From: Chitinophaga nivalis
GTDB taxonomy: Bacteria; Bacteroidota; Bacteroidia; Chitinophagales; Chitinophagaceae
Direction of reading: 5' to 3'
Assembly: GCF_025989125.1 (NCBI RefSeq)
Contig: NZ_JAPDNR010000001.1
Coordinates: 5,506,087-5,570,086, forward strand
DNA length: 64,000 nt
Positions 43,892-51,689 of this stretch are shown in pieces. A program made the translations under genes and the position numbers. The number at the start of each line of letters is the position of its first letter. The first letter of the stretch is position 1. The notes beneath the pieces were generated by a model, which was given only the letters and a program-made list of their open reading frames with translations, was not told where the DNA came from and searched no databases.

Positions 43892-45322
43892 ATGAAACCT
43901 CCAACTTCCCGCTGGTTATCCATGCTGATTGTATCCACTTCCATCTTCCTGGCAGTGATTGATATCTTTATTGTAAACGTGGCTTTACCTGCCATTAAAA
44001 AAGGCATCAACGGCACCAACGGAGAGCTGCAGCTGGTCATAGCCACTTACCTGATGGGCTATTCCTGCCTGCTGATTACCGGTGGCCGGCTGGGTGATTA
44101 CTATGGCCGGAAAAAAATCTTTCTGGCCGGCATGCTGATTTTCACCATCAGTTCCTGCTTTTGCGGGCTGGCACAGTCGGGCCTGCAACTGAATACGGCC
44201 CGTTTCTTTCAAGGCATCAGTGCGGCCCTGATGACGCCGCAGGGCGTTTCGTACATACAGGTATTGTTTCCGGAACCCAGGGAACGGATGAAAGCCATCG
44301 GTATTTATGGCATCATTGCCGGGTCGGCCTCTGTCATCGGACAATTCCTCGGTGGCTTCCTACCCGATACCCACCTCATTGCGGAAGGCTGGCGGCTGAT
44401 CTTTTTCATCAACCTGCCACTGGGTATACTCGCCCTGATAGCAGCGTTTCTCTTACTAAAAGAAACGCCCCGCGATCGTTCCCAACAATTTGACTATGGT
44501 GGCGTTGCCCTGCTCACCCCAGCCCTTTTTTGCCTGATATATCCGGTCATCCAGGGCCGGGAGCTGGGCTGGCCGGCCTGGAGTATTGGCCTGCTGGCAG
44601 TATCCGTGGTACTGTTTATGCTTTTTGTACGGGACCAACGGCGGAAATCTGCCCGGCAACAGGCGCCACTGATCAACATCGCGTTATTCCATTACCGGGA
44701 TTTTAAAATAGGGTTGTATGCGACTATTTTTTATTTCCTGGTACAGGAACCCTACTTCCTCATCACAGGCGTATTTTTCCAGGATGGCTTGCATATCAGT
44801 TCTCACACTACCGGCTACTACTTTGTATTCCAGGGTATCGGTTATGTGCTTGCCTCTATCCTGTCGGTAAAACTGATGCACCAGTTCGGGAAGAAAGTGT
44901 TGCAGGGGGGCATTTACACGATGATAGCCGCGCTTTTGCTGCATGTGTTTTTCCTGAACACTGCCGCTACGCATCCCCTCACCTTTCCGGCCATTCTTTT
45001 TTTATACGGACTGGGCTGCGGATCTGTGTTGCCGTCCTTGCTGGCCTGGTCGCTGAAAGGCATACCCCAACAGTTTGCCGGTGCAGCCTCTGGTACCTAC
45101 TATACGGCGCAACAATCGGCCATTGCCCTGGGAGCCGGTGTTACAGGCGGTGTATTCTTTTACTTCACAGGTAGTAATCCCGGGTTATCCGATTATACCA
45201 ACGCGTATCACATCACCTTATATGTCAGTATTTTTCTGTTGATGATGGTCAGTATTTGTTTGTTTATTATGCCAGACCGCCCGGCAGATGTACCGGTACG
45301 GACCAGAGAACTGCATGCCTGA
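43892..45322 (+). CDS. MFS transporter, DHA2 type
   Basis: A 476-residue membrane protein with about 14 hydrophobic helices. Helix 1 has FLAVIDIFIVNVALPAIKK and motif A is GGRLGDYYGRKKIF; GSASVIGQFLGGFL matches antiporter motif C. It is a likely drug-proton antiporter. It ends the TetR-hydrolase-MFS cluster with its own operator and a terminator. It is paralogous to the MFS gene at 36573 but clearly diverged. Confidence 0.9.
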   Translation: MKPPTSRWLSMLIVSTSIFLAVIDIFIVNVALPAIKKGINGTNGELQLVIATYLMGYSCLLITGGRLGDYYGRKKIFLAGMLIFTISSCFCGLAQSGLQLNTARFFQGISAALMTPQGVSYIQVLFPEPRERMKAIGIYGIIAGSASVIGQFLGGFLPDTHLIAEGWRLIFFINLPLGILALIAAFLLLKETPRDRSQQFDYGGVALLTPALFCLIYPVIQGRELGWPAWSIGLLAVSVVLFMLFVRDQRRKSARQQAPLINIALFHYRDFKIGLYATIFYFLVQEPYFLITGVFFQDGLHISSHTTGYYFVFQGIGYVLASILSVKLMHQFGKKVLQGGIYTMIAALLLHVFFLNTAATHPLTFPAILFLYGLGCGSVLPSLLAWSLKGIPQQFAGAASGTYYTAQQSAIALGAGVTGGVFFYFTGSNPGLSDYTNAYHITLYVSIFLLMMVSICLFIMPDRPADVPVRTRELHA

Positions 45323-45336
45323 TTAAATATTTAATA

Positions 45337-45368
45337 AAGCAGACGCATTTTTTCGCGTCTGCTTATGG
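45337..45368 (+). terminator. Hairpin ending the MFS gene
   Basis: AAGCAGACGC and GCGTCTGCTT (45337-45346 and 45355-45364) form a perfect 10-bp stem around an ATTTTTTC loop. The downstream T-run is weak. Confidence 0.65.
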
Positions 45369-45412
45369 CGGCTTCCTATCCGACGTATCTGTTTTAGTCC
45401 TAATTTTAGGGG

Positions 45413-46357
45413 ATGCCACTTTCCGAAACGCCGCTTATGCAGGTTGTATTTATGTTGCCACCGCAGGTACATTTGCTGGACTTAGCCGGTCCGGCGCACA
45501 TCTTTTATGAAGCTGCCTGTTATGGGGCGCCCATCCAACTGGTATACAGCAGTATTTATACCGGCGAATCCGCTGCTGTCAGCAGCGCTGCCCTCTCTTT
45601 CCGGGAGCTGGTACCATTTGATCAGCTGACGTTGCGGGCCGGGGATCTGGTGTTTGTGCCGGGGCTGGATTCCGCCTTGTTGTTTGATCCGCACTTCAAC
45701 AGCTTGTCCGCCCCCTTTCAGCAATGGCTGTATCACCAACATCAGCAAGGTATTACGGTATGCGCCGTTTGCACCGGCGCCTTCCTGCTGGCAGCTGCCG
45801 GCCTGCTGGATCATAAAAACTGTACCACGCACTGGAAATACACCTCGGCTTTCAGTCAGCGATATCCGGCAGCTCGTTTACTGACCAACCGACTCTTTGT
45901 GGAGGAAGCCGGTATCTATACCAGCGCCGGCGTCGCTTCCGGCATTGATCTGGCCCTATACCTCACGGAGCAGTTGTGGGGGCCCCAGTTTGCAGCTAAA
46001 ATCGCCAAAGAAGTGGTGATCTATTTCCGTAGAACATCGGAAGATGAACAACTCAACATCTTTACGCAATACCGCAACCACCTGGATCAACGCATACACG
46101 AAGTACAGGATATTTTAAGCCGCACGCCTTCCCAGCGGCATACGCTGGCAGCACTGGCGCAAAAGGTGCATGTGAGTCCGCGTAACCTTACCCGGCTATT
46201 CCGGAAAACTACCGGCATCACCATTGGCGCCTACCAGGATCAGTTGCGCACCACACACGCCCGGCAATTACTCGGTGAAGGACATACCTTACAGGCTGCT
46301 GCGCAGCAATGTGGATTTAAAAGTATCAACAGCCTGCGCAGACTATTGCAGCCATAA
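45413..46357 (+). CDS. GlxA-like regulator (DJ-1/PfpI plus AraC HTH)
   Basis: A 314-residue protein with an N-terminal DJ-1/PfpI-type domain (about 5-185; FVPGLDS, the nucleophile-elbow VCTGAFLLAAAGLLDHK, TTHWKYTSAF). A C-terminal AraC-type double HTH follows (about 215-314; HTLAALAQKVHVSPRNLTRLFRKTTGITIGAYQ). It is a cytosolic activator of the GlxA/FtrA type, whose ligands are largely unknown. Its stop overlaps the first in-frame codon of the following DJ-1 frame, and the DJ-1 gene's own ATG is about 70 nt further on, so the two are probably co-transcribed. Confidence 0.9.
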   Translation: MPLSETPLMQVVFMLPPQVHLLDLAGPAHIFYEAACYGAPIQLVYSSIYTGESAAVSSAALSFRELVPFDQLTLRAGDLVFVPGLDSALLFDPHFNSLSAPFQQWLYHQHQQGITVCAVCTGAFLLAAAGLLDHKNCTTHWKYTSAFSQRYPAARLLTNRLFVEEAGIYTSAGVASGIDLALYLTEQLWGPQFAAKIAKEVVIYFRRTSEDEQLNIFTQYRNHLDQRIHEVQDILSRTPSQRHTLAALAQKVHVSPRNLTRLFRKTTGITIGAYQDQLRTTHARQLLGEGHTLQAAAQQCGFKSINSLRRLLQP

Positions 46358-46428
46358 TGGCCCGATACTGCATAGGGTTGGCCGGATCAGGGATAGTACA
46401 TGGCGTATCTTTGGAAAAAATTCCTGTC

Positions 46429-47226
46429 ATGCCCAAAGTGTTCCACTTATTATGCCTGTTATTATGCGCATTTGTTTTTCCCGTTACCGCACAAACCCTT
46501 ACTGCTGCTTATTATTGTCCACCTTGCAACCAACGCTGCGATGACAACAGTTTTACGGCTGCCGGTACTTGTCCGCATTGCGGCATGACACTTATTACCC
46601 AAGCGGAAGCCGCGCAGGCGAAAGCTAAAGCGGTAAAGCCGCTGACCATCTTATTTTACCTGCAGGATGGTGTAGAGGTACTGGATTTTGCCGGACCAAT
46701 GGAAGTATTTGCCTATGCAGGTTTCAAAATCGCCACGGTTTCCAAAACCACGGACCCCATTCTTTCACAGGGTATCTTAAAGATCATTCCCGATTACAGT
46801 ATTGCCAACGCCCCACAAGCGGATATTGTCGCGTTTTTTGGGGGAAGTTCTTCTGCGCCCGCCGATGATACCGCTGTGCTACATTGGCTGCAAAAGAAAC
46901 AGGCACCCACTTATTACTTTTCTGTTTGCACCGGTGCTTTTGTGCTGGGGAAGGCAGGGTTCCTCGATCATCAGACGGCCACTACTTTTCACGCCAGGAT
47001 TGACAACCTGCGGAAAGCGCTGCCCAAGACCAAAGTATTATCAGGGGTACGTTATGTCGACAATGGCCGGGTGATTACCACTGCGGGCATCTCTGCCGGT
47101 ATAGACGGGGCACTGCACCTGGTAGCCAAAATTTACAATAAAGCCGTAGCCACGCAGGTAGCGCAATATATGGAGTATGATAAATGGGTGCCCGATCAGG
47201 GACTGGTAGTACAGCCAGGGCACTAA
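46429..47226 (+). CDS. Exported DJ-1/PfpI protein with heavy-metal-binding motif
   Basis: A 265-residue protein from the ATG giving MPKVFHLLCLLLCAFVFPVTAQ, a clean signal peptide. A short Cys cluster follows (CPPC... CPHCGMTL, about 29-56). It resembles the small heavy-metal-binding domain ('CPMH... CPKCGM') with Pro-Cys in place of Met-His. The rest is a DJ-1/PfpI domain (about 70-250) with the elbow SVCTGAFVLGKAGFLDHQ and GISAGID. The pairing with a GlxA-type regulator just upstream suggests both respond to the same small molecule (inference). The role of an exported DJ-1 domain is not known. Confidence 0.85.
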   Translation: MPKVFHLLCLLLCAFVFPVTAQTLTAAYYCPPCNQRCDDNSFTAAGTCPHCGMTLITQAEAAQAKAKAVKPLTILFYLQDGVEVLDFAGPMEVFAYAGFKIATVSKTTDPILSQGILKIIPDYSIANAPQADIVAFFGGSSSAPADDTAVLHWLQKKQAPTYYFSVCTGAFVLGKAGFLDHQTATTFHARIDNLRKALPKTKVLSGVRYVDNGRVITTAGISAGIDGALHLVAKIYNKAVATQVAQYMEYDKWVPDQGLVVQPGH

Positions 47227-47596
47227 CGCCAGCTGGTTCTACCTTTGCAGATACAAACGTATAGCCGGTGAGGTAGGTATGCTTTACCGGCAATTTCATA
47301 TAGTCGTTTCCGTTACTATGCCAGGGCAGCCGGAGGCCCAATCCCAGGCGGGCCAGCACCCAGTCATCGTGATCCCACATTTCCGTTTTTCTTCCGCCGT
47401 GCTGATAATCCCATTGGGAGTCCAGCTCATATTCCACCAGTACGCCGTTGCCGGCCAGGGTTACCCAATATTTCCTGTACCGGTACGGGCACGAATTGCT
47501 GCAAGAAAGCGGGCTGTAAATACATACCGTGTTATTTAGGTTTCCTGTAATAAAGGGCCAATGTGCATATAATCTGATAAACAGGCGGTGAGCCAC
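47075..47596 (-). pseudogene. Possible truncated hypothetical gene
   Basis: From a GTG at 47594-47596 a minus-strand frame of 173 codons is open. The part outside the neighbouring gene (about 47227-47596) has protein-like composition, e.g. RYRKYWVTLAGNGVLVEYEL and a WDHDDWVLARLGLGL segment. No domain is recognised. The frame ends only after running 150 nt antisense into the plus-strand DJ-1 gene, so its true 3' end is probably lost. It may be a remnant of a deleted gene rather than an active one. Confidence 0.35.
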
Positions 47597-47606
47597 TTTT
47601 AAAATT

Positions 47607-47638
47607 CTTGAACGATTGTTTTAAAATATATACCTTTG
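47607..47638 (+). promoter_or_regulatory. TetR promoter with half-conserved operator
   Basis: CTTG (47607-47610), a 20-nt spacer and TACCTTTG (47631-47638) give the Bacteroidota -33/-7 layout. The sequence from 47608 (TTGAACGATTGTTTTA) matches the downstream palindrome TTGAACAATTATTCAA at 12 of 16 positions. The -7 box ends 8 nt before the start codon. Confidence 0.55.
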
Positions 47639-47646
47639 CTCCTGTT

Positions 47647-48225
47647 ATGGCCAGACTGAAAGAATTTAACCCGGAAGAGCGCCTGGAAAAAGCCAAACAG
47701 CTTTTCTGGGCCAAAGGATATAATGCCACTTCCATGAAGGATATTGTAACTGCCACGAAGCTCAATCCCGGTAGTATATACGGCACCTTCGGCGGCAAAC
47801 AGGCACTTTTTCTGGAGTGTCTGAAAAGCTATGCGACAGAGAAGCTGGCCGCCTTTCAGCAAGGGGCACATATGCCTGGTTCTCCGCTGGCGATACTGGA
47901 AAATATGCTCCGGAAAGGAGCAGATGAGTTGCTGAAAGAAGGTAAAGGATGTATGGTTTTAAAAACCACCCTGGAACTGGGGCGTAAAAACAAGAAGGCG
48001 TACGCCATTGCCTCGGGACAGGCACGGGATATTGTTGGTATCTTTGAAAGCCTGCTGCAGCGCGCGCAGGAAGCTGGTGAAATCGCACCGGAAAAAGATA
48101 CCCGGCAACTCGCCCTGCATGTATACGCCGGTTACAACGGCCTTTGGCAGATGGACCTGCTGTTAAATGAACGGCTGCTCATACATACCTTGTTGGATCA
48201 ACTGATAGGCAGCCTGAAAAACTGA
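47647..48225 (+). CDS. TetR-family regulator
   Basis: A 192-residue TetR protein from the ATG giving MARLKEFNPEERLEKAKQLFW. The HTH (about 8-55) contains WAKGYNATSMKDIVTATKLNPGSIYGTFGGKQALF. The ligand domain has KEGKGCMVLKTTLELG, typical of the AefR/YcdC-like branch. Three TTGAATAATTATTCAA-type palindromes downstream, before the cyclase gene, plus a partial copy at its own promoter suggest it controls both genes. Confidence 0.9.
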   Translation: MARLKEFNPEERLEKAKQLFWAKGYNATSMKDIVTATKLNPGSIYGTFGGKQALFLECLKSYATEKLAAFQQGAHMPGSPLAILENMLRKGADELLKEGKGCMVLKTTLELGRKNKKAYAIASGQARDIVGIFESLLQRAQEAGEIAPEKDTRQLALHVYAGYNGLWQMDLLLNERLLIHTLLDQLIGSLKN

Positions 48226-48287
48226 CGTGCGTTATCAAAAGCCTCTCCGGTAAAACAATGCTGCAGAGGTTATTTTTTGATCAATTG

Positions 48288-48303
48288 TTGAATAATTATT
48301 CAA
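48288..48303 (+). promoter_or_regulatory. Operator copy 1, perfect palindrome
   Basis: TTGAATAATTATTCAA is self-complementary. It is 63 nt after the TetR stop codon and 455 nt before the cyclase start. Confidence 0.65.
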
Positions 48304-48654
48304 TAATTTAAAATCAGTATTTATTGAATGCAGATGGAGATATTAAAATACAGGTATGGCAGGTGAACCATCTTCCTAAAAAATGATATTAAAATGATCA
48401 TCTGTACAAAACAGTGCTCTATCAGGTATACATCTCCCGGAAAAATAATATACAGATCCTGCAGCATTACAGCCTGTACCCAGGCGTAGGATGGCAGTGT
48501 ATGGATAAATGATCTATTCACGTATGGTTGTCTGGACAGCGTATCCATGGGCTATAAAAATTACAGCGTGGCAGACATATCATCTCTCGCCTGAACAAAT
48601 AGCAGATAGGTTTAGGCAGATGATATCCGGTGCCGGTTATTTTTTGACTAATTA

Positions 48655-48670
48655 TTGAATAATCATTCAA
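48655..48670 (+). promoter_or_regulatory. Operator copy 2
   Basis: TTGAATAATCATTCAA differs from the perfect palindrome by one central base. Confidence 0.65.
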
Positions 48671-48722
48671 TATACTAGTACCATTACCTAAAATACAAGA
48701 TGCATTATTTTTTCATCAATAA

Positions 48723-48738
48723 TTGAACAATTATTCAA
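48723..48738 (+). promoter_or_regulatory. Operator copy 3 near cyclase start
   Basis: TTGAACAATTATTCAA ends 19 nt before the cyclase start codon. Copies 2 and 3 have centres 68 bp apart, which would suit two dimers flanking a promoter. Confidence 0.65.
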
Positions 48739-48757
48739 CAATATAAATCTAAACAAC

Positions 48758-49753
48758 ATGTATACATTTTACAGATTAGGCCGGAAAAAGACGGTGCTAT
48801 TGACCTTCGCGCTGGCAGCTACCCTGCATGCCACCGCACAGACAGAACAAGCCGGCACCAGCCCATGGGGACCTGCAGATGAAATTGGCACCCTGAACAT
48901 GATGAGTGACAGCAACAATCTTTCTTTGTTTGCTAAAATCAGGACAGGGAAAGTCTATGATCTGGGGGTAGAATATTTCACCGGCATGCCGGGCTTTACA
49001 GAGCTGGGCGACCCGGCCTATCAGTACTGGCTCACCCATACGCCCCGGGGCACGGTAGTAGGCAATCATACCAAACAAGGCGGCGACATGAACCGGAAAG
49101 TCAGCTATACCGGCGATGCCATCTCCATGTACACCCACACCGGCACACACATTGACGCCCTCAATCATTTCGGATTACATGGTAAAATCTGGAACGGCTA
49201 TACGCCGGACGAACACCTCAGTGACAGAGGATGGGATAAAACAGGCGCGGAGAAAATACCACCTATCATCGGAAAAGGCGTGCTGATAGATGTACCTGCC
49301 TATAAAGGCGTGGAAGTATTGCCCGGCAATTATGTTATTTCACTCGAAGAAATACAGCAGGTCATCAAAGCCCAACAATTACAAATCAACAAAGGAGACA
49401 TTGTACTGATCCGAACCGGTTTGATGAAATACTTTTACAACGATCGGGAAAAATTCATGCAAAACAGTCCGGGTATTAGTATGGAAGCCCTGAAATGGCT
49501 GGTAGAAGAAAAAGGCGTGATGACGCTGGGCGCCGATAACCTGAGTCTGGAGGCCCTCCCCTCTAAAGATAAAAGCAACTGGCTACCAGGACATACCTAT
49601 CTGCTGGCGCAAAAAGGCTCCATGTTTATTGAGTTGGTATACCTGGAAGACCTGGCCAAAGCGAAGGTGCGTAACTTTCTCTTTGTAGGTTTACCGCTGA
49701 AAATACGTGGCGCCAGTGCAGCTCCGATGCGCCCATTAGCTATCCCACTATAA
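48758..49753 (+). CDS. Exported cyclase-family hydrolase (kynurenine formamidase-like)
   Basis: A 331-residue protein with a signal peptide (about 5-27, LHATAQ). The cyclase-family metal motif HTGTHIDALNHFG (about 128-140, H-x-G-T-H-x-D-x-x-x-H) is intact, and GDIVLIRTGL and GADNLSLEALP are typical of the fold. These Mn/Zn enzymes hydrolyse N-formylkynurenine, isatin or other cyclic amides. Export here suggests periplasmic action on an external compound. Three TetR-type palindromes lie directly upstream, so expression is probably inducible by the TetR ligand. Confidence 0.88.
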   Translation: MYTFYRLGRKKTVLLTFALAATLHATAQTEQAGTSPWGPADEIGTLNMMSDSNNLSLFAKIRTGKVYDLGVEYFTGMPGFTELGDPAYQYWLTHTPRGTVVGNHTKQGGDMNRKVSYTGDAISMYTHTGTHIDALNHFGLHGKIWNGYTPDEHLSDRGWDKTGAEKIPPIIGKGVLIDVPAYKGVEVLPGNYVISLEEIQQVIKAQQLQINKGDIVLIRTGLMKYFYNDREKFMQNSPGISMEALKWLVEEKGVMTLGADNLSLEALPSKDKSNWLPGHTYLLAQKGSMFIELVYLEDLAKAKVRNFLFVGLPLKIRGASAAPMRPLAIPL

Positions 49754-49766
49754 CGGTACCGGATAT

Positions 49767-49811
49767 ATGAAAAAATGGTTCCCGGCCGGTATATCCGACC
49801 AGGAACCGTTT
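49767..49811. terminator. Bidirectional terminator between cyclase and lipoamide dehydrogenase genes
   Basis: GGTTCC and GGAACC with an interior CGG/CCG extension form a hairpin with AAAAA on one side and TTTTC on the other. It lies between the two convergent stop codons. Confidence 0.7.
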
Positions 49812-49814
49812 TCA

Positions 49815-51218
49815 TTAAATATTAATGGCCCCCTGCCCTCCTGCCATCAGGTAGGCATCTTTCAATGCTTCCGCATAGGTAGGATGCGCATAGCTGATGC
49901 GGAACATTTCTTCTACCGTAATTTCATGTTCTATGGCCGCTACCGGCTGTGCAATCACATCTGCAGCCCTTGGGCCTATAATATGGACGCCTAGTATTTC
50001 TCCGTATTGCGGTGATACCAATACCTTCACAAATCCTTCTGCATCCATAGATGCCCGTGCGCGGGCACTCGCCAGATAAGGAAACTTCCCTACACGGTAG
50101 GTAATGCCCTGCGCTTTCAGCTGTTCTTCTGTAGCGCCTACAGCAGCTACTTCCGGCCAGGTATATACCACCGAAGGAATCAGCTGATAGTTGATACGGG
50201 GATGATGCCCGTGTATGATTTCGGCAGCAAAGGTACCTTCCTCTTCCGCCTTGTGTGCCAGCATCGGGCCGGCCACCACATCACCAATAGCGTAGATGTT
50301 GGCCACTGTTGTCTGCAGCTGCGCGTTGACGGCTATTTTGCCGTTTTTCTCCGGTACAATGCCTACTGCTTCCAGATGCAGTCCATCCGTATAGGGCCTT
50401 CTGCCTACCGCCACCAGGCAGTAATCCGCCGTAATGGTTTGTGCCTGTCCCTGCTGATCCAGGTACCGGACTTCCGCCGTCTCACCCTGAGCGGTAGCAC
50501 CCTGCACCTGGCTACCCAACAGGATATTGATCTTTAAAGCCGACAGGGTTTTATATAATGCCTTGCCCAGCTCCCGGTCCATGGTAGCGATCAGGGAATC
50601 GGTATATTCAATGATCGTTACACGGGTACCGATGCGGGCATAGATAGACGCCAGTTCCACCCCGATGACCCCACCGCCGATAATCACCATGGAAGCAGGT
50701 ATAGCCGGCAATGACAAGCTTTCTGTAGAGGTGATGATACGCTTTTTATCGATGCTGATGCCTGGCAGAGACGATGGCTTGGAACCTGTAGCGATAATAA
50801 AATACCGACCGGTCAGGATGGTTTCCTGCTCACCTGCTACCACCCGGAGATGCGTGGCATCTATAAAACTACCGGTGCCGGTGTGTACATCGATCTTATT
50901 TTTTTTCATCAGGTAAGCTAAACCGGCTGTATTCTGTTTGATCACGTCTGCCTTACGCCGGATGAACTGTTCAAAATCCAGTCGTATACCGTTCAGCTGA
51001 ATACCATGTGCCTGAAACTGTTCCTGTGCCTGATGGTACCGTTCTGAGCTATCCAGTAAGGCTTTGGTGGGAATACATCCCACATTGGTACAGGTACCGC
51101 CCAGGGTGTTGTATTTTTCTACGATGGCTACTTTAGATCCCAGCTGTGCAGCACGGATAGCCGCCACGTAGCCTCCCGGGCCGGATCCGATCACTACAAC
51201 GTCATATTGATTATCCAT
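49815..51218 (-). CDS. lpdA: Dihydrolipoyl dehydrogenase
   Basis: A 467-residue flavoprotein disulfide reductase, the E3 component of 2-oxoacid dehydrogenase complexes, which reoxidises dihydrolipoamide with NAD+. The FAD motif is VVVIGSGPGGYVAAIRAAQLG (7-27), the redox cysteines are C43 and C48 in GGTCTNVGCIPTK, and the NAD motif is VIIGGGVIGVELASIYARIG. The C-terminal ISYAHPTYAEALKDA carries the active His-Pro. Length is standard. No E1 or E2 genes are adjacent. Twin ATACCAATCGGTAT operators upstream are unusual for a housekeeping copy and suggest a regulated paralogue. Confidence 0.95.
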   Translation of the reverse strand: MDNQYDVVVIGSGPGGYVAAIRAAQLGSKVAIVEKYNTLGGTCTNVGCIPTKALLDSSERYHQAQEQFQAHGIQLNGIRLDFEQFIRRKADVIKQNTAGLAYLMKKNKIDVHTGTGSFIDATHLRVVAGEQETILTGRYFIIATGSKPSSLPGISIDKKRIITSTESLSLPAIPASMVIIGGGVIGVELASIYARIGTRVTIIEYTDSLIATMDRELGKALYKTLSALKINILLGSQVQGATAQGETAEVRYLDQQGQAQTITADYCLVAVGRRPYTDGLHLEAVGIVPEKNGKIAVNAQLQTTVANIYAIGDVVAGPMLAHKAEEEGTFAAEIIHGHHPRINYQLIPSVVYTWPEVAAVGATEEQLKAQGITYRVGKFPYLASARARASMDAEGFVKVLVSPQYGEILGVHIIGPRAADVIAQPVAAIEHEITVEEMFRISYAHPTYAEALKDAYLMAGGQGAINI

Positions 51219-51283
51219 AAAATAAGGTAATTGTTTTTATACCCATCGGATGGTTATCTGCCGATAAAGCAGGCATTTATTTA

Positions 51284-51297
51284 ATACCAATCGGTAT
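51284..51297 (-). promoter_or_regulatory. Operator copy A upstream of lpdA
   Basis: ATACCAATCGGTAT is an imperfect dyad (ATACC/GGTAT arms) of the TetR-operator kind. It is 66 nt upstream of the start codon. Confidence 0.6.
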
Positions 51298-51329
51298 ATT
51301 AAACATTATAAATTATCTTTTTTGCGGTA

Positions 51330-51337
51330 CAAATATA
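51330..51337 (-). promoter_or_regulatory. -7 box between the two operators
   Basis: TATATTTG on the minus strand matches TAnnTTTG. It lies between the two operator copies, so a bound repressor would flank the promoter. Confidence 0.5.
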
Positions 51338-51345
51338 GTATAAAT

Positions 51346-51359
51346 ATACCAATCGGTAT
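51346..51359 (-). promoter_or_regulatory. Operator copy B upstream of lpdA
   Basis: Identical to copy A, 62 bp away centre to centre, about six helical turns. Confidence 0.6.
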
Positions 51360-51525
51360 ATTATTTTTTTTCATTTCAATGCCTTTAAACAGAAAAGGAG
51401 TAACACAACGGCTACTCCTTGTTCATGGTCTAATTACTTCCCTTATATATCCATTTTCTGCTGATGACGAATCGGGAAAAAATTTCCTACGTGTATACGA
51501 TATCGTTACCGCTGCTGTGTGTAAT

Positions 51526-51556
51526 AAAAAAAGAGGAACGATGTGTTCCTCTTTTT
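51526..51556 (-). terminator. Strong bidirectional terminator
   Basis: AAAAAGAGGAAC (51528-51539) pairs perfectly with GTTCCTCTTTTT (51545-51556), loop of 5 nt, with T-runs in both directions. The minus-strand gene ending at 51690 is the likely user. Confidence 0.85.
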
Positions 51557-51689
51557 GAATTTCTTCGTTACCTTTTTTAATAAGCAGATGTATACGTTCC
51601 GGTTAGGAGTGCGTCTATCATGTAATAATAAATGTCTGTCTGACAATCAGGAGCAGATAGTTATCTTTTACTATTTACCGGCGCTGTAT

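Larger units (their letters stand above)
48226..48757. other. 532-bp regulatory stretch with repeated operators
   Basis: It contains three copies of a 16-bp palindrome (listed individually) and a weak hairpin with a T-run after the TetR stop (48245-48278). No small gene is convincing; a 75-codon minus-strand frame was not called. Confidence 0.6.
51219..51689. other. 471-bp stretch with operators and two hairpins
   Basis: It contains two identical operators and a -7 box for the dehydrogenase gene, a weak hairpin (51395-51420) and a strong terminator (51526-51556), each listed or described separately. No small gene is convincing; an open plus-strand frame runs through both hairpins and is not coding. 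Confidence 0.6.

Noticed and set aside
51322..51558. 78-codon plus-strand frame
   Set aside because: It encodes both arms of two hairpins, including a strong terminator, so it is not a gene.
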